Of a stretch of 64,000 nucleotides of DNA, positions 9,549 to 18,367 are shown one piece after another. Source of the DNA: CAVYXZ01 sp965223835. GTDB lineage: Bacteria > Chloroflexota > Anaerolineae > Aggregatilineales > Phototrophicaceae. The notes beneath the pieces were generated by a model. That model worked only from the letters and a program-made list of their open reading frames with translations. It was not told the origin of the DNA and searched no databases. Position 1 is the first letter of the stretch. Each line of letters begins with the position of its first letter. The stretch spans positions 5,332,001 to 5,396,000 of the forward strand of contig CBDCXQ010000001.1 in NCBI GenBank assembly GCA_965223835.1, given 5' to 3'. The position numbers were made by a program, and so were the translations under genes.

Positions 9549-9641
9549 CCCGCGCGGGAGATAGTAGAGTAACCAATAGCGGCGCAGAGGGAGACTTTTG
9601 CGCCGTTAATATAAGTGTTGAATGCTTAGGATAGATAGTTG

Positions 9642-10241
9642 ATGTCGCTTCGAATTGATGTGTGGTCAGATTTTGTCTGACCCTGGTGTTACCTCGTCTC
9701 CTCCAGTTTGGAGAAGCTCAAACAGAGTCACGATGTAGAAATTCAATGGCGGTCATTTGAACTGCGACCCAGCGGCGGCCCGCCGATTACACCGGAATAT
9801 CGCGCGCGGATTGAAGCCGGACGACCCCGCTTGTATGCTATCGCGCGGGAGCATTACGGCTTGGAATTGAATCCCGGCCCCTGGGGAATTGACAGTCGAC
9901 CGGCGCTGGTGGGCGCGAAATATGCCGAAGTTGAGGGCGTCGGTGATGCCTATCACGAGGCAATATTCAGGACTTACTGGCTGAATGGGCGCTCGATTGC
10001 TGACATTGATGTGCTTCGCGAAGTGGCGGAATCTGTCGGCCTGGACGGCGACGCATTCCTGGTGGCGTTGACTTCTGGCGAACTCGATATGGCGGTCAGT
10101 GCGGATGTTACCCGGGCGCAGATGTACGGGTTGACGGGCGTCCCGGCGCTGGTGTTCGAGCAGAAATATCTGGTGAGCGGCGCCCAACCCTATGAGGCAC
10201 TGGTGGATGTCGTGGCGCAAATAACAGCCGAAAGCGCTTAG
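9642..10241 (+). CDS. FrnE/DsbA-like thiol oxidoreductase with in-frame TGA at the CXXC cysteine, probable selenoprotein
   Basis: Reading from ATG 9642 gives MSLRIDVWSDFV, then TGA (9678-9680), then PWCYLVSSSLEKL, and continues in frame to 10241 (199 residues if TGA is read through). Family members start with a strand ending in S-D-x-x-C-P-W-C, so the TGA falls exactly on the first catalytic cysteine and would give U-P-W-C. The rest is intact: EIQWRSFELRP, an inserted helical domain, and the cis-proline loop GVPALVFEQKYLVSGAQPYEAL. No downstream start has a ribosome site or would keep the active site. A hairpin of SECIS type follows the TGA. The alternative is a nonsense mutation. No sel genes are in the window. 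Confidence 0.75.
9698..9716 (+). promoter_or_regulatory. Candidate bacterial SECIS hairpin
   Basis: Downstream of the in-frame TGA, CTCC (9701-9704) pairs with GGAG (9710-9713) around the loop AGTTT, with two further pairs below a C/A mismatch. The loop starts 24 bases after the TGA and has G at its second position, which fits the published pattern for bacterial SECIS elements. The stem is short, so this is supporting rather than decisive evidence. Confidence 0.5.
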
Positions 10242-10332
10242 TGCTTGGTGCTGAGTCAACATAAGCTAGAAGCCAACGAATTCAGTTCATTGACAGGACA
10301 ATGTAGCCTGTCTTTGTCCAGGGCAAAGTATA

Positions 10333-10584
10333 TTACCAGTTGTCGACGATTTCGCGGGCTAGAATAACGTACCCATTAGCCCAGGGTGAGCCTTCACCTA
10401 GACCTGGATCTCCGCCGGCTGCGCCCGATGCGACAACGTGCCAACCATCACTTAACAGTTCTGCTAGCAGCTTTTCAGCAGCGGGGAGATTGCTACCATG
10501 TGCATTCACGGTAACAAACGACACAATTTTCACTTGTTTTTCGGTCGTTAACTGTTGGATGAAGTGTTCTGGTTTCGTTTCCAT
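10333..10584 (-). CDS. Small hypothetical protein
   Basis: 83 aa, soluble. The pattern LPAAEKLLAELLSDGWHVVAS resembles the small DUF4177-like proteins, in which a helix is followed by L-x-x-G-W-x-V-V, and the end reads NGYVILAREIVDNW. No clear ribosome site precedes ATG 10584. It lies between the FrnE-like gene and transposase remnants. It could be real, but function is unknown. Confidence 0.45.
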   Translation of the reverse strand: METKPEHFIQQLTTEKQVKIVSFVTVNAHGSNLPAAEKLLAELLSDGWHVVASGAAGGDPGLGEGSPWANGYVILAREIVDNW

Positions 10585-10687
10585 AAATTATATTGCGACT
10601 AGCAACCCGACACCAAACAAAAGTTCGGACTGAATGCAATGGGGAAGGAAACATGCAAAGCCAAGCGGCGCTCAAGCCAACCCTATC

Positions 10688-10942
10688 CCAAGCGAAAAAT
10701 GCTTAAATCTTGACGGTCAGTGCGGTCAACCTCGGTGTTGAACACCCTGCTCAAAGCATGGTCACCGAGGGTCACAAGCCAAACATAAAGGATGCAAACG
10801 GCAAGGGCAAACGCGATAAACGCTCAGGGGTGCGTAGGCGGCTCAATTCCAAGTCAAAACCATGCCCTTTGATGTCACCAAACATTGCTTCAATCCACAT
10901 CCGGCGGTTGTATAAACGAACGGCAAGGGTTGGATCGATTGA
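10688..10942 (-). pseudogene. C-terminal remnant of an IS4-family transposase
   Basis: The minus-strand reading AVRLYNRRMWIEAMFGDIK has the exact IS4 signature Y-x2-R-x3-E-x6-K. It continues through HGFDLELSRLRTPERLSRL. After a frame change near 10780 it goes on as WLVTLGDHALSRVFN and DLSIFRLG, which is the normal end of such proteins. The catalytic N-terminal two thirds are missing, and the remnant abuts an IS630 remnant on the opposite strand at about 10915-10945. Confidence 0.75.
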
Positions 10943-11628
10943 CCGAATACATGAATGAACAACTGCACATCCCCACATCACGCAGTCAAATCGCCAATGT
11001 GTTGGAAGCAGAAGGCATCCGTTGGTATCAGGAGAAGACCTATTTCACCGAGCGTCCTGATCCGCAGTTCGCGCAGAAAAGGGGGCGATTGTGAGGTTGT
11101 ATCAAAGGCCGCCAAGCGATACCCACGTCCTGTGCCTGGATGAGATGGGCCAGTGAGCGCCAAAACCTATCCAGTAGCACGCTGGTGGGACAAGCGACCC
11201 CTTGTGGAAGCCGACTATGGACAGTGGGGCAAGGTGTGGGTGTTTGGCGCTTTTGAACCGGCGACTGGTCGAGCGCTGACCGTCTGTGGCTCACGCCGCG
11301 ATACCACTGGTTTCATTCATCTACTGGATGCGGTGGTGCAAACCTGGTCAGCGGCGAATTGATCTTGATCCTGGATAACCTCAGCACGCACAAAACCATG
11401 AATGTGCGCCTGTGGGCACTGGCTCATCCCCATGTGCAGTTTCTGTTTCAACCCACCTATGCGCCCTGGTTGAACTTGATTGAACCCTGGTGGAAAACCT
11501 TGCGTTCATTGGCGCTCAAAGGGCGTTGCTTTCAGATCGTTGCTGAGATTGCAGACGCTATCGAGTGGGCAACACACCATTGGAATCAAAATAAGAAACC
11601 TTACGTCTGGCGCAAAGTCTTTACATAA
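10915..11628 (+). pseudogene. Decayed IS630-family transposase
   Basis: Fragments of one transposase are spread over several frames: LTEYMNEQLHIPTSRSQIAN, then VLCLDEMGQ with the first catalytic Asp, VWVFGAFEPATGRALTV, LILILDNLSTHKT with the second Asp, and APWLNLIEPWWKTLR with the final Glu. Frame changes fall near 11090, 11145 and 11360, and the N-terminal helix-turn-helix part is missing. It is a different member from the intact element at 47 kb. No terminal repeats were found. Confidence 0.82.
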
Positions 11629-11745
11629 TTACTTATCGGATGGAGCACTTAGTGACCCAACGGCAAATAATCTCTAGCCACCTGAAATCAGGTTCACGGC
11701 TATGTGCTTGTCAGTTATATAGCTTCCGCACCTAAGACAAACCAT

Positions 11746-13461
11746 TTACTCAACACCCAGTTCGGCCAAAGTCGATGCGATCAATTCAACCGCGTCGCGC
11801 AGCAGCGGTGCATCAAAGCCAAAGCGTGCCCCCGCCGTCGCGAACAGTTCGCGTAGTGGCTGTTGACTGCCTAACGCCAGCGCCTGACGATAATCAGCGA
11901 CCGCCTGGGCTTGATCGGTCTGGGCATTGCGCCATACTTGCACCGCTCCCAGTTGCGCCAGGCCATAATCAACATAGTAAAACGGATAATTGAAGATATG
12001 TAATTTGCGTTGCCAACCGGTGGCCTGCATCGCGTCGAAGCCGGTCCAATCCACCGCCGGAACAAAACGGTTCCACAATTCGCGCCATTGCGCATCGCAA
12101 TTTGCTGGATCAGCGGCCTCAGCTACGTGCGTATAGGCCCAGTGCTGGAAGGCATCCACCACCGCCATAAACGGCCAGAACACCAGAATCCCTTCCAGGT
12201 GTTGACGACGAGCATGAACGACATCTTCAGCCGAATAATAGCCACCTTCTGCTTTGGCCCAGTAAGGAGCCGAGAGCAATTCCATTGACATGGAGGCCAC
12301 TTCGGCGAATTCGGCAGTGGGGGCGCGTTGCTGAATATAGGGCAACTGACCACATTCGAAAGCGTGAAACGCATGACCGCCCTCATGCAGCAACGTGCGC
12401 ACATCGGTGGCCGAACCCACCGCATTCATAAAGATGAACGGACGCTGCGCCAGCATAAAGCGGGTGCAGTAGCCACCCGGACCCTTTCCCGGACGGTTGC
12501 CGAGGTCCAGCAGATTTTCGCGGCGCATGATGCCAAAATATTCACCGAGTTGCGGGTCAACCCGGTTAAAAATCGTCTCCGCGATACGTTCCAGATCGTC
12601 AATGGTTTCGTAAGCGTGCAGTGTGGGCATTGTCGGCGGATGCGCATGATCGCGCCGTAGATGCCAGGGCCGCAGCCTCTCCACTCCCAGCGTCGACCGC
12701 AGTCGATCATAAACCCGGCTGGCTGCAGGCACGACAACGTTGGCAATAGCGTCATGAAAGGTTTCACAATCCGCCGGGGTGTAATCAAACCGCCGCAGGT
12801 CTGCCCAACGATATTCTCGATAAGAATCGTAACCAGCATTGTGAGCGAGTTGTTGCCGCAACTCAAGTAACTGCTGCCATACGTCGTTGAGTACATCACG
12901 ATCTTGCAAGTGGCGCTCGGCGATCTGTCGCCAGAGTTGTTCGCGCGGTTCTGGTTCCAGCGTTTCCAGTCGGGCATACGCCTGGGGCAAGGTTAATGCG
13001 TCGCCTGCCCAGGTGACGGATTGTGCACCGGAAATCCGGTTATATTCCAGTTGTAGCTTCTGCTCAGCCGTCAGCAACGGTGTATTTTCCTCGCGAAACA
13101 GGGCCGCTGCGGTCCGTAGATCACGTAGTGGAATCTCGAAGCTCACTGGTTCCAGACCGCTTGCCAATAACTTTGCCTTGAGATTCTGCTCGGCGCTGCG
13201 ATAATGCGGTTGGATGTCATCCAGAAAGCGCTTATAGGCAACTTCGGCCGCGTCATCAGTCGTGTCTTGCGTCGTGGCGACCTGGAGCCGTGTACCTAAT
13301 TCGCTCAACACTTCGGCGATGCGGGTCCAGTCTTTCAGCCAGTCAGCCACATTATCGGCGGTGAGATCCCGCGCTTCCAGATCGTCAAAATAAACGGCGA
13401 ATTGGGGCCATTCCCAATCCAGCACCGGCTGAATGGTTGTGGGCAAGTCGTCGAAGTTCAT
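11746..13461 (-). CDS. M3-family oligoendopeptidase (PepF type)
   Basis: 571 aa, the normal size for cytoplasmic PepF-like peptidases that trim peptides of roughly 7-17 residues. The zinc site is LLHEGGHAFHAFE (HExxH form HEGGH) with the third ligand expected in TAEFAEVASMSMELL. RPFIFMNAVGSATDVRTLLH and the long helical N-terminal part also fit. It starts 2 bases after the stop of the serine hydrolase gene, so the two are probably co-transcribed; it may recycle peptides for growth on protein. Confidence 0.92.
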   Translation of the reverse strand: MNFDDLPTTIQPVLDWEWPQFAVYFDDLEARDLTADNVADWLKDWTRIAEVLSELGTRLQVATTQDTTDDAAEVAYKRFLDDIQPHYRSAEQNLKAKLLASGLEPVSFEIPLRDLRTAAALFREENTPLLTAEQKLQLEYNRISGAQSVTWAGDALTLPQAYARLETLEPEPREQLWRQIAERHLQDRDVLNDVWQQLLELRQQLAHNAGYDSYREYRWADLRRFDYTPADCETFHDAIANVVVPAASRVYDRLRSTLGVERLRPWHLRRDHAHPPTMPTLHAYETIDDLERIAETIFNRVDPQLGEYFGIMRRENLLDLGNRPGKGPGGYCTRFMLAQRPFIFMNAVGSATDVRTLLHEGGHAFHAFECGQLPYIQQRAPTAEFAEVASMSMELLSAPYWAKAEGGYYSAEDVVHARRQHLEGILVFWPFMAVVDAFQHWAYTHVAEAADPANCDAQWRELWNRFVPAVDWTGFDAMQATGWQRKLHIFNYPFYYVDYGLAQLGAVQVWRNAQTDQAQAVADYRQALALGSQQPLRELFATAGARFGFDAPLLRDAVELIASTLAELGVE

Positions 13462-13463
13462 TG

Positions 13464-14642
13464 TTAATCCACCAGCGCTTGATAGGTCACTGTATGAATG
13501 TCAGATTCGATGTTGCGGTGTTCAACCGGGCTACCGTCTTCATTCCAGTAAATGATTTGCGCCATCTTTATCAAGATAATGTCCTCCTGCGGGTCGATGC
13601 GAAAATAGGTGCTGGCGAGACCACCCCAGCCATAGGCACCGACCGAATGCAACACACTCGCCGCCGGTGGGTCCAGCATGACCTCAACCCCCAGCCCAAA
13701 ACCGTAACCCGGATGCGGATTAGTGCCCACATTAAATGGCAGCAGGTCGGCGGGCAGATGATTGGTCGTCATGTAATCGACAGTTTTACGACCCAGGACG
13801 CGCTCACCGTCCAGTTCGCCGCCATTGAGCAACATCCGGCAGAAGCGCAAATAATCGGCGGTCGTGGAGAACAGGCCCGTATCGCCCGGCGCACGGATTG
13901 GTGGCACGGTAAGGGGTTGTTGCTCAATAATCCAATTGCCTGCCCCATAGAGCGTAGCAACCCGGTCTAGCTTGACTTCCGGGACATAAAAGGCGGTATC
14001 GACCATCTCCAACGGCTCAAAAATCCGCTGCTGCAAAAAGTCGGCAAAAGACAGCCCGCTGATGACCTCTACCAGATAGCTGGCAATCGACGGCGACAGG
14101 CTATAACGGAAGGCCGTTCCGGGCTGCGTTACCAGCGGCAATTGGCCCAGGCGGTCAGCCCACTGCGCATAAGTCAATGATGGATTACGCAGATCCGCCT
14201 CAGCATTGAGTTCATCAACCGGTGATGTGCCATTACTCTCGTAGGTAAAGCCACCGGTGTGCATCAAAACGTCTTTGATGGTGACGGGCCGTTCCAGGCT
14301 CGCGCGTTCGTTTTCATTGACGTAAACTGTCAAATCTTTGAAAGCAGGCAGATACAGCGCAATGGGGTCTTCAAGCTGGAACCAGCCTTCTTCCCACAAC
14401 ATGAGCGCGGCCACGCTGGCAATCGGTTTAGTCATGGAGTAAATACGGTAAATCGTATCCGGTTGAATCGGCTGCTGGCGGGCGACATCCTTCAGACCAA
14501 AAGTCTTATCATAGACGATCTCGCCCCGTCGCCACACCAGCAGATGGGTGCCGGGCATCGTCCCCGCGTCAATATGGCGCTGCAACATCTCATCCAGCCG
14601 GTTGAGCCGCGTTGTTGAAAAACCAGCGATTGCGGAAGTCAT
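13464..14642 (-). CDS. Serine hydrolase of the beta-lactamase/class C esterase family
   Basis: 392 aa from ATG 14642, which has AAAGGGA about 8 bases upstream; an in-frame TTG six codons earlier lacks spacing for it. Catalytic motifs: YRIYSMTKPIASVAALML with S-M-T-K (the SxxK nucleophile and base), FRYSLSPSIASYL with the Tyr of the YxS position, and HSVGAYGWGG replacing the KTG box. Such proteins are esterases, D-peptidases or transacylases rather than true antibiotic beta-lactamases. No signal peptide is evident. First gene of a pair with the M3 peptidase. Confidence 0.88.
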   Translation of the reverse strand: MTSAIAGFSTTRLNRLDEMLQRHIDAGTMPGTHLLVWRRGEIVYDKTFGLKDVARQQPIQPDTIYRIYSMTKPIASVAALMLWEEGWFQLEDPIALYLPAFKDLTVYVNENERASLERPVTIKDVLMHTGGFTYESNGTSPVDELNAEADLRNPSLTYAQWADRLGQLPLVTQPGTAFRYSLSPSIASYLVEVISGLSFADFLQQRIFEPLEMVDTAFYVPEVKLDRVATLYGAGNWIIEQQPLTVPPIRAPGDTGLFSTTADYLRFCRMLLNGGELDGERVLGRKTVDYMTTNHLPADLLPFNVGTNPHPGYGFGLGVEVMLDPPAASVLHSVGAYGWGGLASTYFRIDPQEDIILIKMAQIIYWNEDGSPVEHRNIESDIHTVTYQALVD

Positions 14643-14690
14643 CAAATCAGTCCCTTTCAATCTACATTACAGAGTAGGCGTCGTAGACAA

Positions 14691-14909
14691 ATGGCAAACA
14701 GAAGTGTAACATTTTTGTGGAAGCATAGCAGCAGAAAACTGGAGGGAAAATCCGCACTCATTCCTAATTGCGGCTACAGTTTTGAAAAAGTAATGGCGGA
14801 ATTATGGCCTGTGAATTACTGCGGCGCAATGGACTACATATTGAAGAAAGATGCACGAGAGCTGTATAGCTTACCAAGAGAAAAATTTGACCATGCCAAG
14901 AATAAATGA
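14691..14909 (+). CDS. Small AT-rich ORF overlapping the protease gene
   Basis: 72 codons from ATG 14691, overlapping the start of the trypsin-like protease gene by 17 bases. The protein is basic, with two cysteines (LIPNCGYSFEKV and VNYCGAMDY) and no membrane segment. The ribosome site is weak. Base composition is AT-rich like the protease gene and unlike the flanks, so both may have arrived together. No family recognised; it may be a partner protein or a leader ORF. Confidence 0.4.
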   Translation: MANRSVTFLWKHSSRKLEGKSALIPNCGYSFEKVMAELWPVNYCGAMDYILKKDARELYSLPREKFDHAKNK

Positions 14910-15990
14910 TGCTCACCTGAATTCAATTGTTTATCTTTATAACAGTGAAGAAGAAGCGAATAAAGGATCTGGCGATGCAGCGACAGGATTCTTACTCGGT
15001 TCGAATTATTGGTATCGAGAGCATCGTATGCCGCACTTATATGTCGTAACCAATGCTCATGTCATTGAGACAATGAGCGAGAAAGTTGCTAATTCTATCG
15101 ACAAATGCATCGCAATACGGATTAATACCAGGGCCGATGATAAACCTCATTTTGTTTATAAGACCCAATCAGGTAATTGGAGCTACCATTCTAACAATGA
15201 CGATATTGCAATCTGCTCTTTGCACATCGATTGGGACAATCAAAGTCAATTAGATGCTAGTTTTATTAGTAGAGATTTATTGGTTACAAAAGACTCGCTT
15301 CAAGATTATGACATAGGTGTTGGAACAGATGTGTACATGATAGGGCAATTCAAACTCTTCCCAGGAAAAACTATCAACAAGCCTACTGTTCGGATAGGCC
15401 ATATTGCGCTTATGCCAGATGAAAATGAAAAAATAGAGCAAGATCGTAGGATAAAACACAGTCAGGAAAGTTTTATTCTAAATTGTCGTTCCGATAACGG
15501 ATTCAGTGGGTCGCCAGTATTTATTGATTTATATGCGAGTGTTGATGGGGTCAAGTCTTATAATAAGTTTCTTCTGGCAATGCTGGCAGAGAAATTCAAA
15601 CAACTTGAGCAACGTTCTATGTTACTAAACACGCTAATGAGCGGTCGTGTTACTAACCCTGAGGCTAAGGGGGCTATGGTTAATTTACTCTTCACCCCTC
15701 CAAAAAATGAGGAGATGATACAAAAGCAAGATGAATTAATTGATAAGTTCAAGCCGCGTCTACTCGGTGTTAATTGGGGACATTATCCTGCAAGAGCACA
15801 AGTTCGGGGCGGTGGTGGAGGAGAAGTTATTGATAATACTGATTTTTCTTGCACTGTACCTGCATGGAAACTGATTGACCTCCTAGACAAAGAACATATG
15901 GTTAATGAGCGTGATCGAAGAGAAGAGGAGTTCCGTAATCAAGTAGAACACCAATTACTTGAAAAAGGTGATGAATCCGATATGAGTTAA
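14893..15990 (+). CDS. Trypsin-like serine protease with unusual C-terminal region
   Basis: 365 aa from ATG 14893, where the family homology begins. The triad is visible: LYVVTNAHVIET (His), SNNDDIAICSL (Asp) and SDNGFSGSPVFI (Ser in G-x-S-G form). There is no signal peptide, so the enzyme is probably cytoplasmic, which is unusual for this clan. Residues about 235-330 form a helical insertion rich in Lys/Glu with a G-rich strand (RAQVRGGGGGEVI). The last 30 residues are charged and helical (NERDRREEEFRNQVEHQ). The gene is AT-rich relative to its neighbours, suggesting transfer. Cytosolic trypsin-like proteases occur in some immunity operons, but nothing else here shows that role. Confidence 0.82.
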   Translation: MPRINDAHLNSIVYLYNSEEEANKGSGDAATGFLLGSNYWYREHRMPHLYVVTNAHVIETMSEKVANSIDKCIAIRINTRADDKPHFVYKTQSGNWSYHSNNDDIAICSLHIDWDNQSQLDASFISRDLLVTKDSLQDYDIGVGTDVYMIGQFKLFPGKTINKPTVRIGHIALMPDENEKIEQDRRIKHSQESFILNCRSDNGFSGSPVFIDLYASVDGVKSYNKFLLAMLAEKFKQLEQRSMLLNTLMSGRVTNPEAKGAMVNLLFTPPKNEEMIQKQDELIDKFKPRLLGVNWGHYPARAQVRGGGGGEVIDNTDFSCTVPAWKLIDLLDKEHMVNERDRREEEFRNQVEHQLLEKGDESDMS

Positions 15991-16223
15991 ATGAATCTAA
16001 TATCTACCTACAAAGTTTTAATAAACGTCTACAAACTGAGTCGATGGAGATTTGAAATATGCCGCATCAATTTTAACAATTGCCAATCAACCCATCGTAA
16101 TCGTAGGCTATTAATCGAATTTGGCTAGCGCGGCACTTAAACTGTCTCCACATTGACAGTCATTTGCTTGTAGGGCAGATTGTGTTTAGTTGGTTGCTTC
16201 TAGTTCATGAATAAATAATCATC

Positions 16224-16859
16224 TTATCTTCGCTCACCCCAGCTATCCCAGTAGGTAACGTCTTGCGCCGGGCGGCGTTTCGCTGGCTTGAAATCGTCGC
16301 CAGTGTAGTAGGCCACCGGCAACAGTGCTGCCTGCGTCATATCGTCCGGGATGCCCACCACCTGCGCGACTTCCTGCGCATATTTTAAATGCAGTGTCGT
16401 CCACGCCGACCCCAGTCCACGTGCCCGCAATGCCAGCATCAGCGACCATGTTGCTGGCAAAATCGAGCCATAGAAACCGGCTTGCGCCTGTTGTCCGCTG
16501 GTTTCAACTCGCCCTTCATAGCAGGGAATAATCAGGATCGGCACATGTTGCATGTTCTCGGAAAGATAAGTGGCAGAATCCAACACACGATTCGTCTGGG
16601 CGTGACCGACATTGGCCTGCCGCGCCCCGCCTAAGTAGCCATCAAAGGATTGTTTATAATAGGCCGCGATCCGGGCACGTTTATCGGCATCGCTGATGAC
16701 CACAAAATGCCATTTCTGCTGGTTACTGCCAGTGGGGGCCTGAATAGCGATTTGCAGGCACTCGGCAATGACTTCTCGCTCTACCGGGCGCGTCAGGTCG
16801 AGCCGTTTGCGCACGCTGCGGGTGGTGGTTAAGAGTTTGTCAACCGTTTGCAAGTCCAT
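16224..16859 (-). CDS. Nitroreductase family protein
   Basis: 211 aa, FMN-dependent NAD(P)H oxidoreductase fold, probably a cytoplasmic dimer. Markers: TRSVRKRLDLTRPVE with the FMN-phosphate Arg cluster, QIAIQAPTGSNQQKWHFVVI (the PxxxNxQ-type flavin loop), LPATWSLMLALRARGLGSAW, and the C-terminal AALLPVAYYTGDDFKPAKRRP. AAAAGGAG precedes the ATG. Substrates range from nitroaromatics to quinones or enones; it cannot be resolved here. Confidence 0.9.
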   Translation of the reverse strand: MDLQTVDKLLTTTRSVRKRLDLTRPVEREVIAECLQIAIQAPTGSNQQKWHFVVISDADKRARIAAYYKQSFDGYLGGARQANVGHAQTNRVLDSATYLSENMQHVPILIIPCYEGRVETSGQQAQAGFYGSILPATWSLMLALRARGLGSAWTTLHLKYAQEVAQVVGIPDDMTQAALLPVAYYTGDDFKPAKRRPAQDVTYWDSWGERR

Positions 16860-16956
16860 GAAAACTCCTTTTAATACTCAATTTGCCGGTGATTGTAGAA
16901 AAATCGGTGCTACTTGTCGAATTCTGGCTATTCCGTGAAAATAGTCGGAATTCCCA

Positions 16957-16986
16957 TTGAGGTCGCTACGCTCGCGTGCCTATACT
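16957..16986 (+). promoter_or_regulatory. Candidate promoter of the eight-paralog cluster
   Basis: TTGAGG (16957-16962) and TATACT (16981-16986) are separated by 18 bases, a fair sigma-70-type pair, 50 bases upstream of the first paralog. No other strong pair is seen in the 175-base gap. Confidence 0.4.
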
Positions 16987-17035
16987 GATTATGTTGTAAA
17001 AAATCCCTGATGATACGTTGCGCATTTAGACACCC

Positions 17036-17656
17036 GTGTACCCTATCTACTTAGTCTGGCACATCTGTCGGTTGGCCGCACTGTTAACCGGCATTTTCCT
17101 CGTAGCTTTCGGGCTTATACGAGCGCAGCCCCTGCATACAACAGACATCCGGGCGCTGTTGTTGCCCCCGGCGGATTGTCCCGCGCCGTGTTTCCTGGGG
17201 GTGCAGCCCGGCCAGACCTCGCGGGCCGAGGCGATTGTCGTGCTGGAAGCCCATGACTGGATCGCGGGTGTCGAACCCAGCGCAGATTTTCTCGACCTCG
17301 TGTGGACCGGCACCCAACCCGCCTTTGTTGATACCGGGGCACCGAATTATCTCTATGTTGCCTGGCGCTCCATCGTCGAGATTCGACTGCGGACCACGCT
17401 GCGTCTGGGTGACATCTGGGTTGCGCTGGGCCAGCCAGCAGCGGGATTTGCCGTGCCGACGGCCAGCGGCAGCGGCTTTAATCAACATCTCATTTACCAG
17501 CACATCGGGGTTGAAGTCGGCACATTTGTGCGTTGCGCCGTCCGCCGACAGGATTTATGGCGGGCACCGGTAGACATTCGCTTGCACAGCCGCCCCCTGG
17601 ACTACAGCGATTCTCAGCTTGATCTGGTACAGTTGTGGCGAATGCCATGTCCGTGA
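17036..17656 (+). CDS. Tandem secreted paralog 1 of 8, function unknown
   Basis: 206 aa from GTG 17036, bounded by an in-frame TAG three codons upstream; no clear ribosome site. A signal/anchor helix (about residues 5-28) ends in the shared LIRAQP. The family core follows: DCPAPCFLGVQPGQT (the C-x3-C-F-L-G motif), EAHDWIAGV, then TLRLGDIWVALGQP and a third cysteine in FVRCAVRRQDLWRAP. Cysteine spacing suggests an exported disulfide-bonded domain. First gene of a cluster whose members lie 0-13 bases apart. Confidence 0.72.
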   Translation: MYPIYLVWHICRLAALLTGIFLVAFGLIRAQPLHTTDIRALLLPPADCPAPCFLGVQPGQTSRAEAIVVLEAHDWIAGVEPSADFLDLVWTGTQPAFVDTGAPNYLYVAWRSIVEIRLRTTLRLGDIWVALGQPAAGFAVPTASGSGFNQHLIYQHIGVEVGTFVRCAVRRQDLWRAPVDIRLHSRPLDYSDSQLDLVQLWRMPCP

Positions 17657-17669
17657 GAGAATGTTTTGA

Positions 17670-18365
17670 ATGCCTCGATTGTTTGCCGGTTTTATTGTTA
17701 GCCTGATTTTGTTGTTTAGCACCGCTATCGGCCTAATCCGAGCACAACCCTATGTTCCCGCTGCGCTGGACCGCTTCCTGACGCCACCCCCTGGTTGCAA
17801 GGTGCCGTGTTTTATGGGTATCCAACCCGGCAAAACCACCGTCGAGCAAGCGCTGGCAATCTTGCGGGCAAACGAGGCCATTACGCAGGTACAGGTGCGC
17901 CGCCCCTATTACGCCCAGCATTCATTAAACTGGCGCTGGGTCGATGAACCACAAAACCGCTACGAATCCTATACTTTCCTCATCGAAGCTGGTCGGATTG
18001 ATTGGCCGACCGTGCCCTGGCAGGCGTGGTATACCCTGCCGTCGGACATTACACTGGGCGACGTGCAATTGGTGCTGGGCGAACCGGCGCATGTCACCGC
18101 CACGCGCACCAATGATTATCTGGAACGGGCAACGTTTGTGCTGGAATACCCGGAGCGCGGCCTCTATTTGATCGTGCGGTTCCACCCCTGCATTATCAAC
18201 CAGGAAGCGTTCTGGGATATGCGCCAGCAAAGTTATCATGATGGTAGTTTTATGTTGGGGCTGGGTGAACCCAATTATGCCTTTTCGGTGCCGGACGCCC
18301 GCATGGCGCTGAATCCGACAGCCTGGGCCACGCAACTTCGTGATTTTTGCCGGGATGGACGCTAA
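17670..18365 (+). CDS. Tandem secreted paralog 2 of 8, function unknown
   Basis: 231 aa, 13 bases after copy 1. N-terminal hydrophobic helix to LIRAQP; core GCKVPCFMGIQPGKT with the C-x3-C pair; DITLGDVQLVLGEP; third cysteine in HPCIINQEAFWDM. Copies 2 and 3 share an extra stretch near the C-terminus (GSFMLGLGEPNYAFSVPDAR here, a matching LGLGHPDYIRVMPNR in copy 3), so they are probably the closest pair. Probably membrane-anchored or secreted by the general route. Confidence 0.72.
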   Translation: MPRLFAGFIVSLILLFSTAIGLIRAQPYVPAALDRFLTPPPGCKVPCFMGIQPGKTTVEQALAILRANEAITQVQVRRPYYAQHSLNWRWVDEPQNRYESYTFLIEAGRIDWPTVPWQAWYTLPSDITLGDVQLVLGEPAHVTATRTNDYLERATFVLEYPERGLYLIVRFHPCIINQEAFWDMRQQSYHDGSFMLGLGEPNYAFSVPDARMALNPTAWATQLRDFCRDGR

Positions 18366-18367
18366 CG

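Noticed and set aside
9708..10241. Short FrnE-like ORF starting at TTG 9708
   Set aside because: This start has no ribosome site and removes the active-site strand; the longer frame through TGA explains the sequence better.
10730..10770. CCTCGGTG / CACCGAGG inverted repeat
   Set aside because: It lies within the decayed IS4 transposase coding sequence with a 25-base gap and is probably chance, not an IS end.
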